20,943 nt of DNA from CAYGWX01 sp964353855 [NCBI: uncultured bacterium] (GTDB lineage: Bacteria > Edwardsbacteria > CAYGWX01). Position numbers and translations under genes: made by a program. How positions within the stretch are numbered: position 1 is the first letter of the stretch; each line of letters begins with the position of its first letter. The stretch is from the NCBI GenBank assembly GCA_964353855.1, contig CAYGWX010000006.1, forward strand, positions 66,910 to 87,852. Reading direction: 5' to 3'. Positions 14,551 through 20,848 of the stretch are shown here, one piece after another. The notes below the pieces were generated by a model. The model ran no database searches. It was given only the letters and a program-made list of their open reading frames with translations, and was not told where the DNA came from.

Positions 14551-15501
14551 TTAATGGGTTCGCCAGTAATCCAGGAGGTCCTGCAGGGTCCTCGTGAACG
14601 GATATTCCTGCTCCCAGCCGGTGCGCTTCTTGAACTTGGTGTTGTCGCCCAAGAGGACCTGCACGTCCGAGGGCCGCATCCGAGAGGGGTCCTGCTTGAT
14701 CTCCGGCTTTACCTTGGTCATGGACAGGAACAGGTTCAGGACCTCGGAGATCTTGAAGCACTGGCCCGAGCAGATGTTGTAGACTTCTCCGGGCTCGCCC
14801 TTCTCCAGGGCCAGCCAGTAGCCCCGCACCATGTCGCGTACGTCTGTGAAGTCCCGCTTGGCGTCCAGGTTTCCAACGTAGATCACCGGCGGGCACTTCC
14901 CCTTCTCGATGTCCGCGATCTGCTTGGCGAAGGTTGAAGAGGCGAAGACCGGAGCGCGCCGGGGACCGGTGTGGTTGAAGCCCCGGGTGCGCACGATGTT
15001 CAATTTATAGCTCATGAAATACTGATAGCCTAGCATGTCCTGTCCCACCTTGGACACGGCGTAGGGCGAAAGCGGACGCAGGGGGTTCGTCTCCTTGATG
15101 GGCAGTTCGTTCTCGTAGACCATGCCGTACTCCTCGCTGGAGCAGGCCAGCTGCATCATGGGGTTTATCCCGATGCGCCGCACGGCCTCGAAGATGTTCA
15201 GCTGTCCGATGATGTTCGTGGCCAGGGACTCCGTGGGGGCGTGCCAGGAGGTGGGGACGAAGCTCTGGGCTGCCAGGTGGAAGATGCGGTCCGGCTTTAT
15301 CCGCTCCATGACGTCGCGCACCGAGGAGGCGTCCCGCAGGTCGCACTCGTAGAGCCTGAGCTTGTCCAGAAAGGGCTCGATATGCTCGGTGCGGCTCCGC
15401 CACCTCCAGATGCCGTAGACCTCCACGCCCTTCATGGAGAGCAAATGCTCGGCCAGGTGGCTTCCCGCGAAGCCGGTGATGCCGGTTATGAGGACTTTCA
15501 T
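14551..15501 (-). CDS. GDP-mannose 4,6-dehydratase / GDP-6-deoxymannose reductase family protein
   Basis: An extended short-chain dehydrogenase acting on GDP-sugars. The 316 residues begin KVLITGITGFAGSHLAEHLL, the NAD(P)-binding Gly-rich loop, with IFHLAAQSFVPTSW at about 73-86. The active site shows CSSEEYG followed by the YAVSK Tyr/Lys pair, and RGFNHTGPRR is a GDP-mannose-type substrate block. The SSEEYG version is common in both Gmd and the Rmd reductase, and I cannot separate them. Together with ManC this would give GDP-4-keto-6-deoxymannose or GDP-rhamnose for surface glycan. It is a single-gene unit with its own promoter, AAGGAG five bases before the ATG, and a strong terminator. Confidence 0.88.
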   Translation of the reverse strand: MKVLITGITGFAGSHLAEHLLSMKGVEVYGIWRWRSRTEHIEPFLDKLRLYECDLRDASSVRDVMERIKPDRIFHLAAQSFVPTSWHAPTESLATNIIGQLNIFEAVRRIGINPMMQLACSSEEYGMVYENELPIKETNPLRPLSPYAVSKVGQDMLGYQYFMSYKLNIVRTRGFNHTGPRRAPVFASSTFAKQIADIEKGKCPPVIYVGNLDAKRDFTDVRDMVRGYWLALEKGEPGEVYNICSGQCFKISEVLNLFLSMTKVKPEIKQDPSRMRPSDVQVLLGDNTKFKKRTGWEQEYPFTRTLQDLLDYWRTH

Positions 15502-15555
15502 GACATCTCCTTATAAGGTCGCTATGAGTTTTCCGTCTTCTTTGTTTGAGTGTTC

Positions 15556-15585
15556 ATTTTACCATGCCCGCTCAAAGATTGTCAA
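15556..15585 (-). promoter_or_regulatory. Promoter of the GDP-sugar gene
   Basis: On the minus strand, TTGACA (15585-15580) and TAAAAT (15561-15556) are separated by 18 bp. The leader to the ATG is about 48 bases and includes AAGGAG. Confidence 0.8.
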
Positions 15586-15599
15586 CCCTAACAAAAAAT

Positions 15600-15615
15600 G
15601 CTCCCCTTGGGGAGC
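15600..15615 (-). terminator. Rho-independent terminator after the lipoprotein gene
   Basis: GCTCCCC and GGGGAGC form a 7-bp stem with a 2-base loop, followed on the minus strand by ATTTTTTGTT. A second hairpin (15625-15640, GCGGGC/GCCCGC) lies between it and the stop at 15650. It is placed directly upstream of the next promoter. Confidence 0.85.
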
Positions 15616-15649
15616 TTAAACGTTGCGGGCGGAAGCCCGCTCTCGAGAA

Positions 15650-16393
15650 TCATTTGGGCTGATAATCCCTGAGGGCCCAGGCCGTGTCCCCACGGACCCG
15701 CTTGACCAGTCCCACCTTGGGAGCGTACCACTCGGTGGCGTTGAGCGTGTCCCCCCGGGGAGGAAAGAGCGCCGAGGTCGTCGACGTGGCCCGGTAAATC
15801 TGGACCTTGTAGGCCTCGGCATAGGTCCCCAGGGGCACGCTGACGGCTTCCAGGTCTACCACCTGGCCCCGGGAGTCGCTCCGGCGATAGATCGGCTGGC
15901 CGTAGGCTGTCACCTGGTTCTGGTAGGTGTCCGACCAGCTGCTCCCCTTGATCAGGGGCAGCTTGAGGTGGGTCCACCAGCGTTCCTCCACCACCACATC
16001 CCCCTCATTCACGAACACCGCCTCCTTGAGGTAATCGGAAAATTCCTTGCCGTCCCTGGACCAGTATCCGATGCGGGCTCCCTGCTCCACCTGCCATCCG
16101 TTCCTGAGCCCGACCACGATCGCGGTGTCCACCACGACTGAATAACTCCCCGCCTCTATCCCCCCCACCGAAAGGGTATAGGTCCAGCTCGTCCCGGAGC
16201 CCCCCACCGGCACGTAGTCCTGGGAGAGGTGATAGAAGAGAGGCTGGCGGTTCCCGCAGCCGAACCCGACCAGGGTCAACAGGAACAGGGACGCCAGAAC
16301 CCGGAGGGCCCGGCGAGTCCCCGAACATCCGAGGGCAGGCGGGATCTCCGCTTCTCTCCGACCGGATGCCGGATTGTTTGCAACCGTCTTCAT
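15650..16393 (-). CDS. Putative lipoprotein of unknown function
   Basis: The chosen start at 16393 gives 247 residues and a 4-bp ATGA overlap with the beta-barrel gene; a longer in-frame start would run back through that gene and is rejected. After a basic N-terminus (GTRRALRV) comes a hydrophobic stretch ending in LVGFGCGN, a loose lipobox with Cys around residue 45. The rest is beta-rich: WTYTLSVGGIEAGSYSV, a run of paired strands, and the closing EWYAPKVGLVKRVRGD typical of DUF3108-like or related periplasmic proteins. I cannot name the family. Coupling to a small outer-membrane barrel suggests the two proteins work together in the envelope. Terminator hairpins follow the stop. Confidence 0.75.
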   Translation of the reverse strand: MKTVANNPASGRREAEIPPALGCSGTRRALRVLASLFLLTLVGFGCGNRQPLFYHLSQDYVPVGGSGTSWTYTLSVGGIEAGSYSVVVDTAIVVGLRNGWQVEQGARIGYWSRDGKEFSDYLKEAVFVNEGDVVVEERWWTHLKLPLIKGSSWSDTYQNQVTAYGQPIYRRSDSRGQVVDLEAVSVPLGTYAEAYKVQIYRATSTTSALFPPRGDTLNATEWYAPKVGLVKRVRGDTAWALRDYQPK

Positions 16394-16920
16394 CGCCTGA
16401 ACCTCAAGCCCAAACCAAAGCTGATTCCCCGTCCATGCTGTTGGGAGGCAAATACCTCCTCGTAGGTCGTCTCCAGGAAGACCCTGAGCCGGGGCGCGAT
16501 CACGACGCTTCCCGAGAGGCCGGCCCCGGCCAGGGGGTCCGTGCTCGTCTCCTTGCCGCCCGACAGAGTCACCTGGCTCCGCAGGGCACCCCCTCCCGCC
16601 CAGACCCATATCTCCTGCTCGGAGCGCATCCTGAGGATCCGGTATCCGGCCCGTACTGTGAAGGGGACCCCCTGGTAGACCAGGTCTCTGTCCGCTTTGC
16701 CCCGAAGCTGCAAAAACCCGAGGCCGGCTCCGAAAACGATCCTGGGCCTCCAGGGGTGAACGACCCTCAGGGTAAAGACCGGGCCAGCGCCCAAGCTTTT
16801 GCTCCAGCCCCCGAGCGGGGCATAGACCCCCGGCCCGGCCTCGTACTCCAGGGCCGGGGCCGCCGGGAGGACCGAGGGGAGGGCGAGAAGGAAGACGCCG
16901 AGGAAAAGGGTCTTGCGCAT
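16390..16920 (-). CDS. Small outer-membrane beta-barrel protein
   Basis: The 176-residue protein has a clean signal peptide (MRKTLFLGVFLLALPSVLPA, mature start near APALEYEAG). It then alternates polar and hydrophobic positions in strands about 8-12 long, with turn-rich loops, ending FGLGLRFRR. This is the OmpA/OmpX-like 8-strand barrel pattern; only the fold can be inferred. A TTGACA promoter lies just upstream, giving a leader of about five bases and no Shine-Dalgarno sequence. The stop overlaps the lipoprotein start (ATGA), so the two form a coupled pair. Confidence 0.72.
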   Translation of the reverse strand: MRKTLFLGVFLLALPSVLPAAPALEYEAGPGVYAPLGGWSKSLGAGPVFTLRVVHPWRPRIVFGAGLGFLQLRGKADRDLVYQGVPFTVRAGYRILRMRSEQEIWVWAGGGALRSQVTLSGGKETSTDPLAGAGLSGSVVIAPRLRVFLETTYEEVFASQQHGRGISFGLGLRFRR

Positions 16921-16931
16921 GATGGTGTTTT

Positions 16932-16961
16932 ACTTTACCATGAATTTAGAGCCCCTGTCAA
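16932..16961 (-). promoter_or_regulatory. Promoter of the beta-barrel/lipoprotein pair
   Basis: On the minus strand, TTGACA (16961-16956) and TAAAGT (16937-16932) are separated by 18 bp. The ATG follows 11 bases after the -10 box. Confidence 0.75.
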
Positions 16962-17008
16962 GGGCAAGGGATGCCTGGAAACTTTGGAAAGGAGAGTTCG
17001 ATGTGCAT

Positions 17009-17959
17009 TCACAGAGTGGAAAAGTCCTGGGACCACCCGCGGGTGAGGCCGAAGCGCTCGGCCAGATCCAAAACGTGTTCGTATTCCCTGGCCGAGATCT
17101 TCCTTCCCAAGGGGCCGTCCTTCACGGCCTTATAGGCCGGAAAATACTGCGCCATCAGAGAGAGATAGGTCCGGGAAGAGACCTCTTCGGCAATGAACCG
17201 GAGAACCGCCTCGCTTCCGGCCAGCCCGTGGGGCAGGACGAGATGCCTGACGAGAAGGCCCCTCCAGGCAACGCCCTCCCCGCTCAGGATCAGGTCACCC
17301 ACCTGCCTGTGCATCTCCCTCAAGGCCGAGCGGTTCACCGTCATATAGTCTTTGACCCCGGAGTATTGAGCGGCCGGCTCGTTGGACCCGTAGCGGCTGT
17401 CCGGCATGTAGATATCCACCACGCCGTCCAGGAGGCGGAGCTCCTCCAGGGAATCGTAGCCGCCGGAGTTATAAACCAGAGGAATCCTCAGGCCCTGCGG
17501 GATGGCCATCCCCAGGGCCTCCAGGATCTGCGGGACCACATGGGTGGGGGTCACGAAATTGAGGTTGTGGCAGCCCCGCTCCTGGAGCGAGAGCATCATC
17601 CCGGCCAGGTCTTTCGGACCCGCCCTCCGCCCCTCGCCGATCTGGCTGATGGGATAGTTCTGGCAGTAAGCGCACTGCAGGTTGCAGTGCGAGAAGAAGA
17701 TCGTCCCCGAGCCCGCCCGTCCCGAGATCGGCGGCTCCTCCCCGTGGTGGATGTTGTGGGAGGCCACCTCGGCCCAGCGTCCGGTCCCGCAGGTCCCGGA
17801 GCGCTCGTCCTCCAGGCGGTTCACGCCGCACCGGCGGGGGCAAAGCGAACAGGACCGCAGGAGGGCCAGTCCCTCTGCGATCCTCTGCCCGAAACGGCCT
17901 TCCCGGAAAAGTCCCAGATAGCCCGGCTCCCGGGAACCGTCTGACCGACTACCCGTCAA
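17009..17959 (-). CDS. PflX-type radical SAM protein
   Basis: This 316-residue protein is of the uncharacterised PflX group (related to pyruvate formate-lyase activating enzymes). An N-terminal Cys cluster, CSLCPRRCGVNR then GTCG (about residues 37-59), precedes the radical SAM motif CNLQCAYC (Cys spacing 3 and 2, about residue 91), which would hold the SAM-binding 4Fe-4S cluster. PDSRYG, LVRHLVLPHG and SLMAQYFPA are further blocks I recognise from the family. The reaction is unknown. The start is TTG at 17957-17959, eight bases after the ComFB stop, with no better start before the first Cys cluster. It is the last gene of a three-gene operon with ComFB and the holin-like protein. Confidence 0.87.
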   Translation of the reverse strand: MTGSRSDGSREPGYLGLFREGRFGQRIAEGLALLRSCSLCPRRCGVNRLEDERSGTCGTGRWAEVASHNIHHGEEPPISGRAGSGTIFFSHCNLQCAYCQNYPISQIGEGRRAGPKDLAGMMLSLQERGCHNLNFVTPTHVVPQILEALGMAIPQGLRIPLVYNSGGYDSLEELRLLDGVVDIYMPDSRYGSNEPAAQYSGVKDYMTVNRSALREMHRQVGDLILSGEGVAWRGLLVRHLVLPHGLAGSEAVLRFIAEEVSSRTYLSLMAQYFPAYKAVKDGPLGRKISAREYEHVLDLAERFGLTRGWSQDFSTL

Positions 17960-17967
17960 ACCGGCTT

Positions 17968-18237
17968 TTAATGGTGCGGGCTCAGCTTGACCAGTTTCAG
18001 GGCCTTCAGCAGGGCCACGGTCACCTTGGCCCGGACCTGCTCGTAGCTCCCCTCCACCGAGACCAGGGCCCTGCCCAGCTCGCTGTCGGCATAGCGCGGA
18101 GGAAGGTGGTTCAGGGCATAGGTCAGGACGTCGGTCTGGCAGGCCTCGCAGCGGCAGAACTCCGGGTTCTTGGTGAGGAGCTTCTCCAGCTCCTCCTCGC
18201 AGATCTGCTCCATGAGGTTCTGGACCCGCTTCTTCAC
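17968..18237 (-). CDS. ComFB domain protein
   Basis: The 89 residues match the late-competence ComFB domain: an N-terminal helix QNLMEQICEEELEKLL, then a Cys-containing segment FCRCEACQTDVLTYALNHLPPRY (Cys residues near 28, 30 and 33), and a C-terminal helix ending in HH. The Cys spacing suggests metal binding. Some ComFB proteins are reported to bind cyclic dinucleotides; whether this one does is unknown. The GTG start (18235-18237) overlaps the TGA of the holin-like gene, with GGGAGA upstream. Neighbouring a radical SAM enzyme and a membrane protein, it could be a small regulator, but that is inference. Confidence 0.8.
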   Translation of the reverse strand: MKKRVQNLMEQICEEELEKLLTKNPEFCRCEACQTDVLTYALNHLPPRYADSELGRALVSVEGSYEQVRAKVTVALLKALKLVKLSPHH

Positions 18238-18578
18238 TTTTTCTCCCGGGCCATCCAGGACAGCAGGAAGCTCACCACGCTGACGACCAGGGCCGCCAGG
18301 ATCGCGGTCTTGAAATCGCCCACCTCAAAGCCTTTGACCAGCCGGGCCGTCAGAGCCAGGAGAAAGCCGTTGATCACCAGGGTAAACAGGCCCAGGGTCA
18401 GGAGGTTGACGGGCAGGGTCAGGAGCACCAGGATGGGCTTCAGGAAGGCGTTCAGGAGCCCCCAGACCAGGGCCGCGACCAGGACCGTCCAGAGGGTGTC
18501 GGCCGAGATCAGGCCGAAGAAAATGACCACGGCCAGCGCCAGGGCATTGATCAGCCAGCGGAACAGGAACCGCTTCAT
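18234..18578 (-). CDS. Phage holin family 4-like membrane protein
   Basis: The 114-residue protein consists almost entirely of four hydrophobic segments (about 6-24, 27-45, 52-78, 90-108). The core NAFLKPILVLLTLPVNLLTLGLFTLVINGFLL is the conserved block of the family named after a mycobacteriophage holin (PF04020); most members are ordinary chromosomal membrane proteins and not lysis holins. The ATG has AAGGAGG upstream. The 3' end overlaps the ComFB start by four bases (GTGA). This is the first gene of an operon with ComFB and PflX. Confidence 0.88.
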   Translation of the reverse strand: MKRFLFRWLINALALAVVIFFGLISADTLWTVLVAALVWGLLNAFLKPILVLLTLPVNLLTLGLFTLVINGFLLALTARLVKGFEVGDFKTAILAALVVSVVSFLLSWMAREKK

Positions 18579-18612
18579 GAAATCGCTTTCCTCCTTCTCA
18601 TTATACTTAATA

Positions 18613-18642
18613 AGGATACCCTACCCGAGGGGGGTTTGTCAA
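18613..18642 (-). promoter_or_regulatory. Promoter of the holin-like/ComFB/PflX operon
   Basis: On the minus strand, TTGACA (18642-18637) and TATCCT (18618-18613) are separated by 18 bp. A TATAAT-like sequence also occurs a little downstream and could be a second -10. The leader includes AAGGAGG. Confidence 0.75.
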
Positions 18643-18645
18643 GGT

Positions 18646-18682
18646 GGAGAGGCCCTGTCGCAAGCCAGGGCCTCTCCTTTTT
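18646..18682 (+). terminator. Strong hairpin with T-tract on the plus strand
   Basis: A 12-bp perfect stem (18646-18657 with 18666-18677), an 8-base loop and TTTTT form a textbook plus-strand intrinsic terminator. No plus-strand gene precedes it. On the minus strand it lies immediately before the holin-operon promoter and lacks a U-tract, so it may instead insulate that promoter from the accessory region. Confidence 0.65.
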
Positions 18683-18744
18683 CGTGCCTTGAGCGGGACG
18701 TGGCCGGGTGAAAAGCCTGAGGTGTTTTGGCGTGGCCTTTACCT

Positions 18745-18772
18745 CTCACTTCTCACTTCTCACGTCTCACTT
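18745..18772. repeat. 7-bp tandem repeat, four units
   Basis: CTCACTT occurs four times head to tail with one substitution, ending five bases beyond the stop codon of the 18777-19427 gene. This is the second locus with 7-bp period in the window. Confidence 0.85.
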
Positions 18773-18776
18773 GTAA

Positions 18777-19427
18777 CTAAGGCACGATGACCTCGCCCCG
18801 GCTGTACGGGCTCCGGCCCCCGTCGGGCCGGATCAGCCGCCCGCGGGCCGACATCTTCCACGAGGATTTCTTCCCCGTGTAGGTGAAGATCCCGAGCGCC
18901 CCGTCGAGGTACAGGTCGTGCTTGTACCGCCTGGGGAGCGCCTTGCGGGTGGGCGGGATGACCTGGGACCAGAAGTCCACCAGGGTGCCCACCGGCTGCG
19001 GCGTCCAGGTCACGGTGACCTCTCCGACGAACGGGCCGGGCGCGACCACGAATCCCGGCAGCTCCACGGGCAGGGGCAGCGCGGGCGGGTCCACGACCCT
19101 GGGCTGTCCGGTGTCGGACAGCACGGTGTTGACCCAGGTGTAGGCCGCGATCCCGGTCATCCGCACCTCGTTGGCGTTCAGCGGGTCCGGGTTGCCGATG
19201 TAGTAGGCGAAGGCCTCCCACGCGGCCCGCTGGTCCACGGTCAGGCTGGCCCAGCTCCGGGTGGTGGCGATGAGGATCTTGCGCACCACGTCCTGGCGCA
19301 CGGTCTGGGGGTTCGTGGGCTTGACGAACTTTCGGGCCCAATTGATGCCCCGCCAGATGCCCAGGACCAGGGCGTCCGCAAATCGGCCTCTGGCGTCAAT
19401 CGAGTGGATGGGTGATCGTAGCTTCAT
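18777..19427 (-). CDS. Accessory protein of unknown function, possibly phage-derived
   Basis: I do not recognise a named family. The 216 residues fall into two parts. The first (about 1-105) is helical and resembles phage-like or repeated accessory proteins with the pattern WRGINWARKFVKPTNPQT followed by SWASLTVDQRAAWEAFAYY. The second (about 115-216) is Pro-rich and then beta-rich (GEVTVTWTPQPVGTLVDFW), possibly an Ig/FnIII-like fold. No signal peptide or membrane segment is seen. The ATG is preceded by a perfect GAAAGGAGGTGAA leader, much stronger than those of core genes. It follows the sigma-region-4 gene by 42 bp and is probably co-transcribed with it. A structural or surface role is only a guess. 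Confidence 0.7.
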   Translation of the reverse strand: MKLRSPIHSIDARGRFADALVLGIWRGINWARKFVKPTNPQTVRQDVVRKILIATTRSWASLTVDQRAAWEAFAYYIGNPDPLNANEVRMTGIAAYTWVNTVLSDTGQPRVVDPPALPLPVELPGFVVAPGPFVGEVTVTWTPQPVGTLVDFWSQVIPPTRKALPRRYKHDLYLDGALGIFTYTGKKSSWKMSARGRLIRPDGGRSPYSRGEVIVP

Positions 19428-19432
19428 AATTT

Positions 19433-19445
19433 TTCACCTCCTTTC
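19433..19445 (-). promoter_or_regulatory. Perfect Shine-Dalgarno leader of the 216-residue gene
   Basis: GAAAGGAGGTGAA matches the 16S rRNA 3' end almost fully. The same 13 bases occur at 20849-20861 before the other accessory gene, whereas core genes have weak or partial sites. Confidence 0.8.
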
Positions 19446-19458
19446 TGTTTTGGGATTT

Positions 19459-19476
19459 GCCCTGAAAGGTCAGGGC
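19459..19476 (-). promoter_or_regulatory. Hairpin over the stop codon of the sigma-like gene
   Basis: GCCCTGA and TCAGGGC form a 7-bp stem with a 4-base loop that includes the TGA of the upstream gene and ends 13 bases before the next Shine-Dalgarno sequence. No U-tract follows, so it is more likely an mRNA-stability or coupling element than a terminator. Confidence 0.4.
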
Positions 19477-19838
19477 GTTTCGTTTTCTTCCTGTAAGTAT
19501 CGGCGAAGGATGCGGTAAAGCCGTTCCAATCTCTGTCGGGCGGCTTCCTTGGAGCAGCCCAGGTGTCTGCCGATCTCCTTGTTGGTCAGGGGGTGAGAGT
19601 AAAACCCGAACTTCCAGTGGATGATGTTGCGCTCTTCGCCGGTCAGCCTGGCGAGGAGGCGTTGGACCTGTTCGTTCTGCTCGTCGCGGAGGACTTTTGA
19701 CTCCGGGGATTCCTGGACCTCGGTTAGCGATCCCATGATCCAGGCGGATTCGTCTCCGAGGTTCCCGAGAAGGACGATGTGTCTCCAGGATACGGTCTTG
19801 CTTTTCTTGAGCGGGTTGTCTGGCGGATGGATTTTCAT
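19470..19838 (-). CDS. Small protein with a sigma-70 region 4-like helix-turn-helix
   Basis: The 122 residues have a non-conserved basic N-terminus (about 1-50). A C-terminal sigma-70 region 4-like part follows, with LLARLTGEERNIIHWKFGF (about 62-80), then LTNKEIGRHLGCSKEAARQRLERLYRILRRYL, the helix-turn-helix that in sigma factors reads the -35 element. Regions 1-3 are absent, so it cannot be a full sigma factor by itself. It may be a DNA-binding regulator, or half of a split factor. The ATG has AAGGAG 11 bases upstream. A plausible promoter lies 60-90 bases upstream within an inverted repeat, suggesting autoregulation. Confidence 0.75.
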   Translation of the reverse strand: MKIHPPDNPLKKSKTVSWRHIVLLGNLGDESAWIMGSLTEVQESPESKVLRDEQNEQVQRLLARLTGEERNIIHWKFGFYSHPLTNKEIGRHLGCSKEAARQRLERLYRILRRYLQEENETP

Positions 19839-19897
19839 AGCGGACTTTCTCCTTGGTTAAAGGTGGGCTGAGGTGGGGAAACTGCGGGGTCTCTACT

Positions 19898-19942
19898 ATT
19901 ATGCAGGAAAATGGGCCTCCGGCAAGGTAGATAGCCCATTTT
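19898..19942 (-). promoter_or_regulatory. Promoter and inverted repeat before the sigma-like gene
   Basis: On the minus strand, TTGCCG (19925-19920) and CATAAT (19903-19898) are 16 bp apart. The 9-bp arms AAAATGGGC (19908-19916) and GCCCATTTT (19934-19942) flank the -35 element. The repeat could be an operator, or a hairpin acting as terminator for either strand. Confidence 0.45.
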
Positions 19943-20034
19943 TCTTTAAAAAACTTTTAAGAAATGCTGGGGGTGTTGCCGGGGTGCGACGGGGGGAAAG
20001 GGGCTGGTGTAAGAGGTGTTACGGCGGGTCGGGG

Positions 20035-20070
20035 GTGTGGGGCGACCGGGCGGTCGCCCCACACTTTTTT
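20035..20070 (+). terminator. Perfect GC-rich hairpin with T-tract
   Basis: Two exact 14-bp arms (20035-20048 and 20051-20064) enclose GG and are followed by six Ts. By form it is an intrinsic terminator on the plus strand, but no plus-strand gene precedes it. The core resembles the widespread intergenic palindrome built on GGGCGACCGG/CCGGTCGCCC, so it may be a palindromic repeat element. Confidence 0.65.
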
Positions 20071-20099
20071 GGGACGTCCCTTTTGGCGGGCGATACAGG

Positions 20100-20490
20100 G
20101 TGGCCTGGCAGTCATCCTATACCGTGGTTTTTTTGGGCGGTTTAATTTTACATTCTATTTCCTCCTTATCCTCTTCTATTTTAAGTTCCGCAACCTCTTA
20201 TTTTTAACATTCGTTATTATACCTATAACATGGGAGTTACACAAGTCCCTTTTTATACAATTGAGTAAGTATATTTTGCAACCCATTGTAATGTAACGGG
20301 TTAATATCTGCTGTCATTTTTAATTTTTATTGTTTATTGATTATATAATTGTGTAATATATTGTGCTTTTACGGTTAATTAAAAGCATGACGGGGTACGG
20401 TTATTTTTTAAATTGTATTTAAAACATAACCTATCAGGATAAAATTATGGGGATTATACAGGTCTAAAAAGGGGGTTTAAGCTGTAGCGG
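20100..20490. other. AT-rich gene-free segment
   Basis: Between about 20100 and 20490 the base composition drops sharply compared with the rest of the window, with many T- and A-runs. No supportable gene is seen: the only longer frames run through the GC hairpin upstream and have no ribosome-binding site or family resemblance. Small features noticed are a repeated TACGGTTA (near 20372 and 20396) and short AACCC/GGGTT arms near 20280-20302. The composition points to foreign origin or a non-coding role. Confidence 0.6.
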
Positions 20491-20499
20491 GGCTTATAG

Positions 20500-20527
20500 G
20501 TGAGGGGGGCCGGGCGGCCCCCCTCAC
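20500..20527. repeat. Perfect GC-rich palindrome after the GIY-YIG-like gene
   Basis: Two exact 13-bp arms (20500-20512 and 20515-20527) enclose GG. It shares the centre CCGGGCGG and the GTG/CAC ends with the hairpin at 20035 while the flanks differ in a base-paired manner. It lies 10 bases beyond the stop of the 101-residue gene; there is no U-tract, so termination is uncertain. Confidence 0.75.
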
Positions 20528-20537
20528 AATTAAAGTG

Positions 20538-20843
20538 TTAGTTTAGGCACCGGGGCTTACAGATGAGAATCAGGTCCTCAACGATAACCCTTCTTTCTTC
20601 CATCGAATATTTCTCCGGTGGAGTAGGGAAATAGGCATAGTATAAGTTCCCAATGCTCATGCAATTCCACATCATGAAGCGGGTATTACAATTAAGTGGA
20701 TACCCTCCATCGCTCAGCCCGACGTCAAGGAAACGGTAGGGCTGGCGGATTCGGTTGAACACCACATAAACGCAGGGGCAGTTGATCAGGGTCGTGGTCG
20801 TCAAAAACCCTGGCCCCTGGAACATATAGTTTGCGATTGGCAC
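20538..20843 (-). CDS. Small protein with a divergent GIY-YIG-like domain
   Basis: The 101 residues show a remote match to a small GIY-YIG-type family. CVYVVF (about 24-29) stands for the first motif and YRFLDVGLSD (about 36-45) for the second. A Trp-containing centre and LYYAYFPTP follow, then a helix with Glu (about 82-92) and a C-terminal CKPRC in place of the usual NPPC. The first motif lacks its Gly and the YIG is VG, so catalysis is doubtful. The GTG start (20841-20843) is fixed by GAAAGGAGGTGAA six bases upstream, identical to the leader of the 18777-19427 gene. I see no promoter in the 100 bp to the window end. The family assignment is tentative. Confidence 0.6.
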   Translation of the reverse strand: MPIANYMFQGPGFLTTTTLINCPCVYVVFNRIRQPYRFLDVGLSDGGYPLNCNTRFMMWNCMSIGNLYYAYFPTPPEKYSMEERRVIVEDLILICKPRCLN

Positions 20844-20848
20844 TTCGG

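Noticed and set aside
16394-16609. Upstream extension of the lipoprotein gene
   Set aside because: The added 72 residues are the out-of-frame translation of the beta-barrel gene; the ATGA overlap at 16393 is the natural start.
18234-18578. The holin-like gene as evidence of a prophage
   Set aside because: This family is mostly chromosomal and the gene is in an operon with ComFB and PflX under a normal promoter.
19873-20296. Plus-strand frames of 90 and 110 residues in the right-end gene-free region
   Set aside because: They run through the perfect 14-bp hairpin and T-tract, lack a Shine-Dalgarno sequence and change composition midway from Gly/Arg-rich to Phe/Leu-rich.
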